A DNA stretch of 64,000 nucleotides from Flavobacteriaceae bacterium Ga0077528. Lineage in GTDB: Bacteria > Bacteroidota > Bacteroidia > Flavobacteriales > Flavobacteriaceae. Each line of letters opens with the position of its first letter. Position 1 is the stretch's first letter. Shown here in pieces: positions 49,997 to 58,493 of this stretch. The translations under genes and the position numbers were made by a program. The notes under the pieces are model-generated. The model had not been told where the DNA came from. It saw only the letters and a list, made by a program, of their open reading frames with translations, and made no database searches. The stretch is from positions 496,001 through 560,000 of the forward strand of contig LNDX01000001.1 in assembly GCA_001464475.1 (NCBI GenBank), written 5' to 3'.

Positions 49997-51790
49997 ATGA
50001 ATAATCCATCTTTAGAACTTCAAATACAAACCTTGCCAGACAACCCTGGAGTATATCAGTATTATGATAAAGAGGATAAAATTCTATATGTAGGAAAAGC
50101 CAAAAATCTTAAAAAACGTGTTTCTTCCTATTTCAACAAAGTTCACGATAACGGAAAAACGAATGTGTTGGTTCGCAAAATTGTTACCATAAAACATATT
50201 GTAGTTTCGTCTGAACAAGATGCACTTTTGTTAGAGAATAATTTGATTAAAAAACTCCAACCAAGATACAATGTTTTATTGCGTGACGATAAAACTTACC
50301 CATGGATTTGTATCAAAAAAGAACCATTTCCAAGAATTTTTCCAACTCGTAGAATGATAAAAGATGGTTCTGAGTATTTTGGACCTTATACCAACTTTAA
50401 AACGGTAAATACGATTTTGGATTTAGTAAAAGAGTTGTATCCATTGCGAACTTGCAACTTTGATTTGTCATCTCAAAATATTGAAAAAGGCAAATTTAAA
50501 GTGTGTTTAGAATTTCATATTGGAAATTGCAAAGGCGGATGTGAAGGATACGAAACAGCTGAACATTATCAAATTCAAGTCAACGCCATTCGTGAAATAT
50601 TGAAAGGAAATTTCAAAGAAAGTTTGAAGGATTTCAAATCCAAAATGCAAGAATTTGCAACCAATATGCAATTTGAAGAAGCACAACAAATCAAAGAAAA
50701 AATAGAAGTTCTCGAAAACTATCAATCGCGTTCAACAGTTTTAAATCCGAAGATTTCAAATATCGATGTGTTTTCAATTGTTTCCGATGAAACTATGGCT
50801 TATGTCAACTTTTTGCAAATTGCTCATGGCGCAATCATTCGTTCGCATACTTTAGAATTAAAGAAAAAATTAGACGAAACCGACGAAGAACTTTTAGAAT
50901 TGGCAGTTGTCGAACTTCGTGAGCGTTTTCATTTGACGTCAAAAGAAATTGTTTTGCCTTTTGCATTGAATTTAGGCGAAAATATAAAGATTACCGTTCC
51001 ACAACTCGGCGACAAAAAGCATATTTTAGAATTGTCTGAAAGAAATGCCAAATATTACCGTTTAGATCAATTAAAACAAATTCAAATTGTAGATCCAGAA
51101 CGTCACACTAATCGAATTATGGCGCAAATGCAAAAAGATTTACGTCTTTCTGTAGAGCCACGACATATCGAATGTTTTGATAATTCCAATATTCAAGGAA
51201 CCAATCCGGTTGCGGCTTGCGTGGTTTTTAAAGACGGAAAACCATCCAAAAAAGATTATCGTCATTTCAATATAAAAACCGTAGAAGGACCAAACGATTT
51301 CGCATCAATGGAAGAAGTCGTTTACCGAAGATATAAACGTCTTTTAGACGAAAATCAACCTTTGCCACAACTAATCATCATCGATGGTGGAAAAGGGCAA
51401 CTTTCATCAGCATTAAAAAGTATCGATGATTTAGGTTTACGTGGAAAAATTGCCATCATCGGAATTGCAAAACGATTGGAAGAACTTTTTTATCCTGGAG
51501 ATTCAGTTCCATTATATCTTGACAAAAAATCGGAAACGCTAAAAGTTATTCAGTTTTTAAGAAACGAAGCACACCGATTCGGAATTACTTTTCATCGTGA
51601 CAAACGAAGCAAATCGGCATTAAATTCATCTATTGAAACCATTCCTGGAATAGGCGAAAAAACTATGCTTACATTAATAAAACATTTCAAAAGTGTTAAA
51701 AGATTGAAATTAGCTTCAGAAAAAGAAATTTCTGACGTAGTTGGTGTATCTAAATCCAAAAAAATTATCGAATTTTACAAAAAAGAATAA
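49997..51790 (+). CDS. uvrC: UvrABC system protein C
   Basis: The 597-residue protein has an N-terminal GIY-YIG-type nuclease (PGVYQYYDKEDKILYVGKAK, about 17-36), a UVR domain (about 203-238), the RNase H-like 5'-incision domain (ECFDNSNIQGTNPVAACVVF, about 383) and C-terminal HhH motifs (TIPGIGEKTMLTLIKHF). It makes both incisions in nucleotide excision repair. The patatin-like gene follows after 20 bp, so the two may be co-transcribed. Confidence 0.96.
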   Translation: MNNPSLELQIQTLPDNPGVYQYYDKEDKILYVGKAKNLKKRVSSYFNKVHDNGKTNVLVRKIVTIKHIVVSSEQDALLLENNLIKKLQPRYNVLLRDDKTYPWICIKKEPFPRIFPTRRMIKDGSEYFGPYTNFKTVNTILDLVKELYPLRTCNFDLSSQNIEKGKFKVCLEFHIGNCKGGCEGYETAEHYQIQVNAIREILKGNFKESLKDFKSKMQEFATNMQFEEAQQIKEKIEVLENYQSRSTVLNPKISNIDVFSIVSDETMAYVNFLQIAHGAIIRSHTLELKKKLDETDEELLELAVVELRERFHLTSKEIVLPFALNLGENIKITVPQLGDKKHILELSERNAKYYRLDQLKQIQIVDPERHTNRIMAQMQKDLRLSVEPRHIECFDNSNIQGTNPVAACVVFKDGKPSKKDYRHFNIKTVEGPNDFASMEEVVYRRYKRLLDENQPLPQLIIIDGGKGQLSSALKSIDDLGLRGKIAIIGIAKRLEELFYPGDSVPLYLDKKSETLKVIQFLRNEAHRFGITFHRDKRSKSALNSSIETIPGIGEKTMLTLIKHFKSVKRLKLASEKEISDVVGVSKSKKIIEFYKKE

Positions 51791-51810
51791 GTTTTTCAAA
51801 TTTTGAGAAA

Positions 51811-54063
51811 ATGATTAATCAAAAATTTAAATCTAGAATTATTTTGAGAAAGGTATTCGCACTTTCTTTATTTTCTATTTTCTATTTTCTATTTTCTCAA
51901 AATTGCTACTCACAAGATTCCATTCAAAGAAAAAAGATAGGTTTGGTCTTAACCGGTGGAGGAGCAAAAGGATTTGCCCATATCGGAGTTTTAAAAGTGC
52001 TAGAAAAAGCTGGAGTCAAAATAGATTATATTGGAGGAACAAGTATGGGCGCTGTAGTTGGAGGATTATATGCTACAGGATATAGTGCTATGCAAATAGA
52101 TTCCATATTTCACGATACAAATTTTGATCAACTTTTAAAAGATTACATACCAAGGTCTTCAAAGAGTTTTTATGAAAAGCGTAATGATGAGCTCTACGCT
52201 ATTTCATTACCATTCAATAAATTCAGTTTGGGAGTTCCAATAGCACTTTCAAAAGGAATGTATAATTATAATTTACTCACAAAGCTTACTCATTCAGTAA
52301 GGCATATTAGAGATTTTAATAAACTTCCAATTCCTTTTTTATGTATTGCAACTGATATAGAAACTGGTGAACAATTAGTTCTAGATAAAGGATATTTAGC
52401 TCAAGCACTTTTAGCGAGTTCGGCTTTTCCAACATTGTTTTCTCCTTTAGAAATAGATGGGAAAATGTTGATAGATGGAGGTGTAACTAATAATTACCCA
52501 ATTGATGAAGTAAAAAAAATGGGAGCTGATATCATTATTGGTGTTGATGTTCAAGACGGATTAAAAGGAAGAAATTCATTGAAAGAAGCTACAAAGATTT
52601 TGGTTCAAATTTCAAATCTTCAGATGATTGAAGGTATGAAAGAGAAGATAAAAAAAACAGATATCTATATTAAACCAGATATTAAAGACTATACAGTAAT
52701 TACCTTCGATAAAGGCCAAGAAATTATTCAAAAAGGAGAAGATGCAGCGTTAAAGGTATTTGATCAATTAAAAAAGTTAAGTTCTGAATCATTAAGTTAT
52801 AAACCGCAAAAATTAAATGTAACTAAAGACAGTCTTACTATTAAGAGAATAACAATCAATACTCTTAAAGATTACACCCATGCTTATGTAATAGGTAAGC
52901 TTGGTTTTAAAAGAGGAAATAAGATTAGTTATGATCAGTTAAAAACAGGAATCAATACTCTTGATGCAACAGGAAATTTTAGCGCTATTAACTACCAAAT
53001 CAATGAATTAACAAATGGTGATGACATTAATTTAAATTTAATCGAGAACAAGAATAAAACGTTTTTAAAATTCGGATTACATTATGATGACTTATATAAA
53101 AGTGCCGTTTTAGTTAATCTAACACAGAAAAAACTATTTTTAAGAAACGACGTTTTAGCAATAGATTTAGGACTTGGAGATAATTTCAGATACAACCTTA
53201 ATTATTATATCGATAATGGATTTTATTTTAGTTTTGGTTTTAAATCTCAATTTAATCAATTCAATAAAAATGTTTCAACAGACTTTAATGATGGTAATCT
53301 TTTTTCTCAATACGGAATTAATTCCTTAAACGTAGATTTTTCTGATATTACAAATCAAGCCTATGTCCAAACAATATTTGCACAAAAGTTTTTAATAGGA
53401 GCTGGATTAGAATTAAAACATTTAAAAATTAGATCAAAAACCCTAGAAAGCAATAACACAATTTTTGAAAACAGCAATTATGCAAGCGCTTTCGGATATT
53501 TAAAATATGATTCTTTTGACAATAAATTTTTCCCTAAAAAAGGATGGTTTTTTGAAGGAGATTTGCAAACCTATATGTATTCTAGTAATTATACAAATCA
53601 ATTCAATAAATTCTCAATTTTAAAAGGAGAAGCCGGAATTACCAGAACTTTTTATAAAATATTTAATTTAAGACTCCAATCTGAGGCTGGTTTCTCTTTC
53701 GGAGAAGATAGTGTTCATTTCTTAGATTTTGTTTTAGGAGGATATGGATTTAATACAATAAATAATTTCAAACATTTTTATGGTTACGATTTTTTAAGTA
53801 TCGCAGCAGATAGTTATATAAAATCGTTAGCTACAATTGATGTAGAGTTCTTAAAGAAAAATCACATTAATTTTTCTGCAAACTATGCCAATGTTGAAAA
53901 TAAATTATTCAGTTCAGGTAATTGGCTTTCAACACCAAGATACTCTGGATATGCAGTTGGATACGGACTTGAAACCGTTTTAGGACCAATTGAAATTAAA
54001 TATTCTTGGTCACCAGAATTACCCAAAGGATTTACTTGGATTAATGTAGGATTTTGGTTTTAA
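51811..54063 (+). CDS. Patatin-like phospholipase with outer-membrane barrel (PlpD-like, type Vd)
   Basis: The 750-residue protein has a signal peptide (about 1-35) whose hydrophobic core is encoded by a 7-nt repeat. A patatin domain follows at about 42-235, with oxyanion GGGAKG (LTGGGAKGFAHIGV), nucleophile GGTSMG and the DGG dyad (MLIDGGVTNNYPIDEV). A POTRA-like region spans about 340-410 and a BamA/Bac_surface_Ag barrel runs to the end (SPELPKGFTWINVGFWF). This is the architecture of type Vd autotransporter-like phospholipases at the outer membrane. Lipid target unknown. The array at 51871-51897 makes expression potentially frame-switchable. Confidence 0.9.
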   Translation: MINQKFKSRIILRKVFALSLFSIFYFLFSQNCYSQDSIQRKKIGLVLTGGGAKGFAHIGVLKVLEKAGVKIDYIGGTSMGAVVGGLYATGYSAMQIDSIFHDTNFDQLLKDYIPRSSKSFYEKRNDELYAISLPFNKFSLGVPIALSKGMYNYNLLTKLTHSVRHIRDFNKLPIPFLCIATDIETGEQLVLDKGYLAQALLASSAFPTLFSPLEIDGKMLIDGGVTNNYPIDEVKKMGADIIIGVDVQDGLKGRNSLKEATKILVQISNLQMIEGMKEKIKKTDIYIKPDIKDYTVITFDKGQEIIQKGEDAALKVFDQLKKLSSESLSYKPQKLNVTKDSLTIKRITINTLKDYTHAYVIGKLGFKRGNKISYDQLKTGINTLDATGNFSAINYQINELTNGDDINLNLIENKNKTFLKFGLHYDDLYKSAVLVNLTQKKLFLRNDVLAIDLGLGDNFRYNLNYYIDNGFYFSFGFKSQFNQFNKNVSTDFNDGNLFSQYGINSLNVDFSDITNQAYVQTIFAQKFLIGAGLELKHLKIRSKTLESNNTIFENSNYASAFGYLKYDSFDNKFFPKKGWFFEGDLQTYMYSSNYTNQFNKFSILKGEAGITRTFYKIFNLRLQSEAGFSFGEDSVHFLDFVLGGYGFNTINNFKHFYGYDFLSIAADSYIKSLATIDVEFLKKNHINFSANYANVENKLFSSGNWLSTPRYSGYAVGYGLETVLGPIEIKYSWSPELPKGFTWINVGFWF
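51871..51897. repeat. Heptanucleotide repeat TTTTCTA x3.9 within a coding region
   Basis: TTTTCTA occurs at 51871-51877, 51878-51884 and 51885-51891, followed by TTTTCT. It encodes the signal-peptide core around residues 21-29 of the patatin gene. A unit length of 7 is not a multiple of 3, so a gain or loss shifts the frame. Confidence 0.92.
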
Positions 54064-54107
54064 ATCTATAATTTTTCTATTTTCGTAAAATTATTAAACA
54101 AAAAAAG

Positions 54108-54115
54108 TATATTTG
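54108..54115 (+). promoter_or_regulatory. Predicted -7 box (TATATTTG) for the permease
   Basis: Exact TAnnTTTG, 27 bp upstream of the ATG at 54142. Confidence 0.5.
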
Positions 54116-54141
54116 AACACAATAAACTAAAAAACTACATT

Positions 54142-55611
54142 ATGTCTATTTGGAGAGTTAAACCCGTATCTGCTTTTGAAGCCGATATGAAAAAGAGTGA
54201 ATTAAAGAAAGTTCTAGGAAAATGGAGTCTTACGGCAATAGGTGTAGGAGCTATCATTGGTGGTGGAATCTTTGTTTTAACAGGAACAGGAGCTTATTAT
54301 CATGCAGGTCCAGCTTTAGCATTATCTTTTATTATTGCAGGAATTGCCTGTGTTTTTGCTGCGCTTTGTTATTCTGAATTTGCATCTATTTTACCAGTTG
54401 AAGGTTCGGCTTATGCTTATGCTTATGGAACAATAGGTGAAATTTTCGCATGGATTATAGGATGGGGTTTAATACTAGAATACGCGATGGGATCTATGAC
54501 TGTAGCTGTATCTTGGTCAGGTTATTTCAATAAATTATTAAAAATGTTTGGAATAAAGCTGCCCGAATGGTTAACCACGGACCCAAGTAGTTATACAGGA
54601 GAAGGTTTTTCAATGAATTTACCAGCTTTTTTAATAGTTCTTTTTGTTATTTCAATTTTAATTAAAGGAACACAAAGCGCTGCAAAAGCAAATAACTTAA
54701 TTGTTATTCTTAAGGTATCTGCAATCATATTCGTTATAATTGCAGGAGCTTTTTTTATCAATCCAGAAAATTGGTCTCCATTTATTCCAGATGCTACTCA
54801 AATTATAGACAAGAATACGACTCATGAAGCATATGGAATTGGAGGTATTGTATCAGGTGCCGCTGCAATTTTCTTTGCTTACGTAGGTTTTGATGCTGTT
54901 TCGACACAAGCTGGTGAAGCAAAGAATCCAAAGAAAGATGTCCCTTTTGCAATTATAGCTTCTTTATTAATTTGTACATTGTTGTATATTTTAGTTTCAC
55001 TTGTACTAACTGGTATGATGAATTATAAAGATTTTAATCCACTTGGGAAATATCCAGATGCAATAAAAGCTCCTGTAGCTTATGCTTTTGATATAGCTGG
55101 ACAAGCTTGGGCTGGATACATTATAACAATTGCAGCAACAGTTGGTTTGATATCGGTGTTAATGGTAATGATTATGGGACAATCAAGAATTTTTCTTGGA
55201 ATGTCAAAAGATGGTCTAATTCCACAAGTATTTTCTAAAGTTAATCCTATTTCAGGAACACCTAAAACAAATCTTATGATTTTAGGCGCGGTTATAGCGA
55301 CAGTAGCTGCTTTTACGCCAATAAATAAGTTGGCTGATATGACGAGTTTCGGAACCTTGTTTGCATTTACAATGGTATGTGTAGCTGTTTGGATGTTAAG
55401 AATTAAGCAACCTAATATAGAAAGAACTTTTAAGGTTCCGGCATTACCTGTGATTGCAATATGTGGTATTTGTATTAATACTTATTTAATGATTAATCTT
55501 AGTAAGGATGCACAATTATTATCTTTAGGATGGTTGTTAATAGGTGTAATTGTTTATTTCTTATATGGTAAAAGAAATGCAAAACTTGGAAAACAAGAAA
55601 ATGTAGAATAA
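54142..55611 (+). CDS. APC-family amino-acid permease
   Basis: The 489-residue protein has about 12 transmembrane helices, the APC signature GVGAIIGGGIFVLTGTGAYY (about 36-55) and ALCYSEFASILPVEGSAYAY (about 74-93). The sequence is close to cationic or general amino-acid permeases. Genes for tyrosine degradation follow, so uptake of amino acids for catabolism is a fitting but unproven role. A strong terminator follows directly. Confidence 0.92.
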   Translation: MSIWRVKPVSAFEADMKKSELKKVLGKWSLTAIGVGAIIGGGIFVLTGTGAYYHAGPALALSFIIAGIACVFAALCYSEFASILPVEGSAYAYAYGTIGEIFAWIIGWGLILEYAMGSMTVAVSWSGYFNKLLKMFGIKLPEWLTTDPSSYTGEGFSMNLPAFLIVLFVISILIKGTQSAAKANNLIVILKVSAIIFVIIAGAFFINPENWSPFIPDATQIIDKNTTHEAYGIGGIVSGAAAIFFAYVGFDAVSTQAGEAKNPKKDVPFAIIASLLICTLLYILVSLVLTGMMNYKDFNPLGKYPDAIKAPVAYAFDIAGQAWAGYIITIAATVGLISVLMVMIMGQSRIFLGMSKDGLIPQVFSKVNPISGTPKTNLMILGAVIATVAAFTPINKLADMTSFGTLFAFTMVCVAVWMLRIKQPNIERTFKVPALPVIAICGICINTYLMINLSKDAQLLSLGWLLIGVIVYFLYGKRNAKLGKQENVE

Positions 55612-55640
55612 AAAAAGCCACTTTTTAGTGGCTTTTTTTT
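55612..55640 (+). terminator. Intrinsic terminator of the permease gene
   Basis: AAAAAGCCACT (55612-55622), 4-nt loop, AGTGGCTTTTT (55627-55637). Confidence 0.93.
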
Positions 55641-55661
55641 ATTTTTTCCGATATTTGTTAA

Positions 55662-55724
55662 ATGAAAAAATGGGACAACTTACTAATCCATTTAAAATTC
55701 CTCATCAAGAGAAATCCTGAGTGA
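55662..55724 (+). other. Possible short leader ORF (20 codons) upstream of hmgA
   Basis: ATG AAA AAA TGG begins a 20-codon frame MKKWDNLLIHLKFLIKRNPE in the gap between the permease terminator and hmgA. It ends 70 bp before the hmgA ATG and contains no run of Tyr or Phe codons that would suggest attenuation by those amino acids. Weak call. Confidence 0.2.
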
Positions 55725-55793
55725 GTGAAATTCTTTTTGAGTGTTAACGAAAGTTATAAACTTTCCTACTTTAAACTTTAAAACAAAAAGAAA

Positions 55794-56954
55794 ATGCCAT
55801 TTTATCACAAACTTGGAAATATCCCACCAAAACGTCATACACAATTCCGAAAACCAAACGGAGATTTGTATTATGAACAGCTTTTTGGAACCGTTGGTTT
55901 TGACGGAATGTCAACCAATTCCTATCACGAGCAACGTCCAACACAAGTAAAAGAAATTCGTTCTCAATATAGTGTTGCGCCAACTATTGCTAAGTCAAAC
56001 AATATCCAATCTTATAAATTAAGAGGTTTTGAAGTTGCGCCACAAGACGACTTTTTAGAAAGTCGCAAAATAGTATTGACTAATTCCGATTGTCATATTG
56101 TTTTAGCAGCTCCAAGAAAATCAACAACCGATTATTTTTATAAAAATACCGATTCTGATGAAATGATTTTCATCCATCAAGGATCAGGAAAACTAAGAAC
56201 CATTTATGGTAATTTAGATTTTAAATATGGCGATTACCTTATTATCCCAAGAGGTATTATTTACAAAATAGATTTTGATACCGAAGATAATAGATTGTTT
56301 ATTGTTGAATCGCATTCTCCAATTTACACTCCAAAACAATACAGAAATTGGTTTGGACAGTTACTTGAACATTCTCCCTATTGCGAAAGGGATATTCGTC
56401 GTCCGTATGAATTAGAAACCAATAATGAAGTTGGTGATTTCATAATTAAAGTAAAAAAGAAAGACGAAATTTTTGAAATGGTTTATGCCACACATCCTTT
56501 TGACGTAGTTGGTTATGATGGTTTTAATTATCCTTATGCCCTTTCTATCCATGATTTTGAGCCAATAACTGGACGAATTCATCTTCCGCCACCAGTTCAT
56601 CAAACATTTGAAACATCTGCTTTTGTTGTTTGTTCTTTTGTTCCAAGACTTTACGATTATCATCCTTTGTCAATTCCAGCACCATATAATCATAGTAATA
56701 TTGATGCCGATGAGGTTTTGTATTATGTAGATGGCGATTTTATGAGCAGAAATGATGTAAAACCAGGAAACATTTCGCTACATCCTGCAGGAATTCCGCA
56801 CGGACCACACCCAGGAGCAGCAGAAAGAAGTATCGGAAAAAAAGAAACACTAGAGTTAGCCGTTATGGTCGATACTTTCAAACCTTTAATGGTTACAGAA
56901 GAGGCTATGAAAATTGCTGATGAAACCTACTTTCTATCTTGGTTAGATAAATAA
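55794..56954 (+). CDS. hmgA: Homogentisate 1,2-dioxygenase
   Basis: This 386-residue cupin-type enzyme opens the homogentisate ring to maleylacetoacetate in tyrosine breakdown. The C-terminal Fe(II) site is visible in NHSNIDADEVLYYVDGDFMS (about 298-317) and SLHPAGIPHGPHPGAAERSI (about 327-346). It is shorter than the 430-450-residue proteobacterial enzymes, as is typical in Bacteroidetes. hppD, the preceding step, follows 78 bp downstream, forming a catabolic unit. The following steps (maleylacetoacetate isomerase, fumarylacetoacetase) are not in the window. Confidence 0.93.
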   Translation: MPFYHKLGNIPPKRHTQFRKPNGDLYYEQLFGTVGFDGMSTNSYHEQRPTQVKEIRSQYSVAPTIAKSNNIQSYKLRGFEVAPQDDFLESRKIVLTNSDCHIVLAAPRKSTTDYFYKNTDSDEMIFIHQGSGKLRTIYGNLDFKYGDYLIIPRGIIYKIDFDTEDNRLFIVESHSPIYTPKQYRNWFGQLLEHSPYCERDIRRPYELETNNEVGDFIIKVKKKDEIFEMVYATHPFDVVGYDGFNYPYALSIHDFEPITGRIHLPPPVHQTFETSAFVVCSFVPRLYDYHPLSIPAPYNHSNIDADEVLYYVDGDFMSRNDVKPGNISLHPAGIPHGPHPGAAERSIGKKETLELAVMVDTFKPLMVTEEAMKIADETYFLSWLDK

Positions 56955-57032
56955 TTATAAATTTTAGAAAGTATCTTTTGAATAAAGTTGAATCTTAAAT
57001 TCACATTACTTTCATCTTAATACAAAACAAAA

Positions 57033-58193
57033 ATGAGTAAAGAAGTAAAATCCGTAGAATACGGACTAGAAAAAATATTCAGTGGAGCACAAGATTTTCT
57101 TCCACTATTAGGAACAGATTATGTTGAATTTTACGTTGGAAACGCAAAACAATCAGCACATTATTACAAAACAGCCTTCGGATTTCAATCGCACGCTTAC
57201 CGAGGATTGGAAACAGGTTCAAAAGATTCTGTAAGTTATGTTCTTAAACAAGACAAAATTCGTTTGGTTCTAACAACTCCGTTAAACAGTAGCTCACCAA
57301 TTAATGATCATTTGCGCAAGCATGGTGATGGTGTAAAAGTAATAGCACTTTGGGTAGAAGATGCAAAATCAGCTTGGGAAGAAACAACAAAACGTGGAGC
57401 TGTTTCTTTCATGGAACCAATTATTGAAAAAGACGAACATGGAGAAGTGGTTCGTTCAGGAATTTACACTTATGGTGAAACGGTTCACATATTTGTAGAA
57501 AGAAAAAACTATAATGGTGCATTTTTACCAGGTTTCGTAGAATGGAAATCTGAATATAATCCAGAACCACTCGGACTAAAATATATTGACCATATGGTTG
57601 GAAATGTGGGATGGAATCAAATGAACCAATGGGTAAAATGGTATGAAGACGTGATGGGATTTGAAAATTTCTTGTCTTTTGATGATACTCAAATTCACAC
57701 CGAATATTCAGCTTTAATGAGTAAAGTAATGAGTAACGGTAACGGAAGAATTAAATTTCCTATCAACGAACCAGCAAAAGGAAACAAAAAATCACAAATT
57801 GAAGAATATCTAGATTTTTATGAAGATTCAGGAGTTCAGCATCTAGCCGTTGCAACAGATGATATCATCAAAACCGTTGCTGGATTAAAAGCTCGAGGAG
57901 TAGAATTTCTACCACCACCTCCACAAGCATATTATGATGATATTCCAAACAGATTAGGTGTTCACAGAGACATGATGAAAGAAGATATCAAAGAATTGCA
58001 AAGACTTTCGATTTTAGTTGATGCTGATGAAGATGGTTATCTTTTACAAATATTCACAAAACCAGTTGAAGACAGACCAACCTTATTTTTTGAAATAATC
58101 CAAAGAATGGGCGCAACCGGATTTGGAGCAGGTAACTTCAAAGCTCTTTTTGAATCAATAGAAAGAGAACAAGCTTTGAGAGGAACTCTATAA
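57033..58193 (+). CDS. hppD: 4-hydroxyphenylpyruvate dioxygenase
   Basis: The 386-residue Fe(II) enzyme has two glyoxalase-like halves. The C-terminal half has the ligands His in YIDHMVGNVGWNQMNQW (about 186), His in SGVQHLAVATDDI (about 270) and Glu in LFFEIIQRMGATGFGAGNFK (about 350-370). It converts 4-hydroxyphenylpyruvate to homogentisate, the substrate of the upstream hmgA. N-terminal FLPLLGTDYVEFYVGNAKQS also matches the family. Confidence 0.96.
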   Translation: MSKEVKSVEYGLEKIFSGAQDFLPLLGTDYVEFYVGNAKQSAHYYKTAFGFQSHAYRGLETGSKDSVSYVLKQDKIRLVLTTPLNSSSPINDHLRKHGDGVKVIALWVEDAKSAWEETTKRGAVSFMEPIIEKDEHGEVVRSGIYTYGETVHIFVERKNYNGAFLPGFVEWKSEYNPEPLGLKYIDHMVGNVGWNQMNQWVKWYEDVMGFENFLSFDDTQIHTEYSALMSKVMSNGNGRIKFPINEPAKGNKKSQIEEYLDFYEDSGVQHLAVATDDIIKTVAGLKARGVEFLPPPPQAYYDDIPNRLGVHRDMMKEDIKELQRLSILVDADEDGYLLQIFTKPVEDRPTLFFEIIQRMGATGFGAGNFKALFESIEREQALRGTL

Positions 58194-58278
58194 AAGTTAA
58201 AAATTATTAAACAATCATCAAATTACAACGTTATAGTAGTGTTGTTTTTGTCAAATAAATGTTAAAGTTTGTTTTTCA
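58194..58278. other. Intergenic stretch upstream of the candidate sRNA promoter
   Basis: Between the hppD stop and the next gene (58494) there are 300 bp. This first part is AT-rich and holds no ORF or hairpin that I can see; the rest is the promoter-to-terminator unit described separately, then a 63-bp AT-rich segment before the DUF3108 gene. hppD has no obvious terminator of its own. Confidence 0.4.
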
Positions 58279-58310
58279 TTGAGAATAATTCAAAAACAGT
58301 CCTATCTTTG
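58279..58310 (+). promoter_or_regulatory. Predicted promoter for the small transcript at 58317
   Basis: TTG (58279-58281), a 21-nt spacer and TATCTTTG (58303-58310), one of the best -33/-7 matches in the window and of the same spacing as the gdhA promoter. Confidence 0.6.
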
Positions 58311-58316
58311 TACTCA

Positions 58317-58430
58317 CAAAACGAAAAGGAGTGGTTTCCTTACTAGTTTTATATAAGTTTTTCATAATTTATAGTTTTTTGGTTGGTTAATAGCATAAAA
58401 ACTCCGTCAATATTTGACGGAGTTTTTTTG
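58317..58430 (+). ncRNA. Candidate small RNA or attenuated leader
   Basis: A strong predicted promoter (58279-58310) is followed about 85 bp later by a very good intrinsic terminator (58397-58430), with no ATG-initiated ORF of any length between. The transcript would be about 110 nt. GGAGT at 58328-58332 can pair with ACTCC at 58401-58405, the 5' arm of the terminator, so an alternative fold exists. It could be a free sRNA (size in the range of the 6S-Flavo class, not verified) or a leader controlling the DUF3108-kynA genes, which begin at 58494. Confidence 0.45.
58397..58430 (+). terminator. Intrinsic terminator of the small transcript
   Basis: ACTCCGTCAA (58401-58410) and TTGACGGAGT (58414-58423) form a perfect 10-bp stem with a 3-nt loop, flanked by A's and TTTTTTG. 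Confidence 0.92.
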
Positions 58431-58493
58431 TTTTAATACATTTGGAACAGAAATTGTACTACAGTTATAAAATCAATTAAAAAGTATTTTAAA

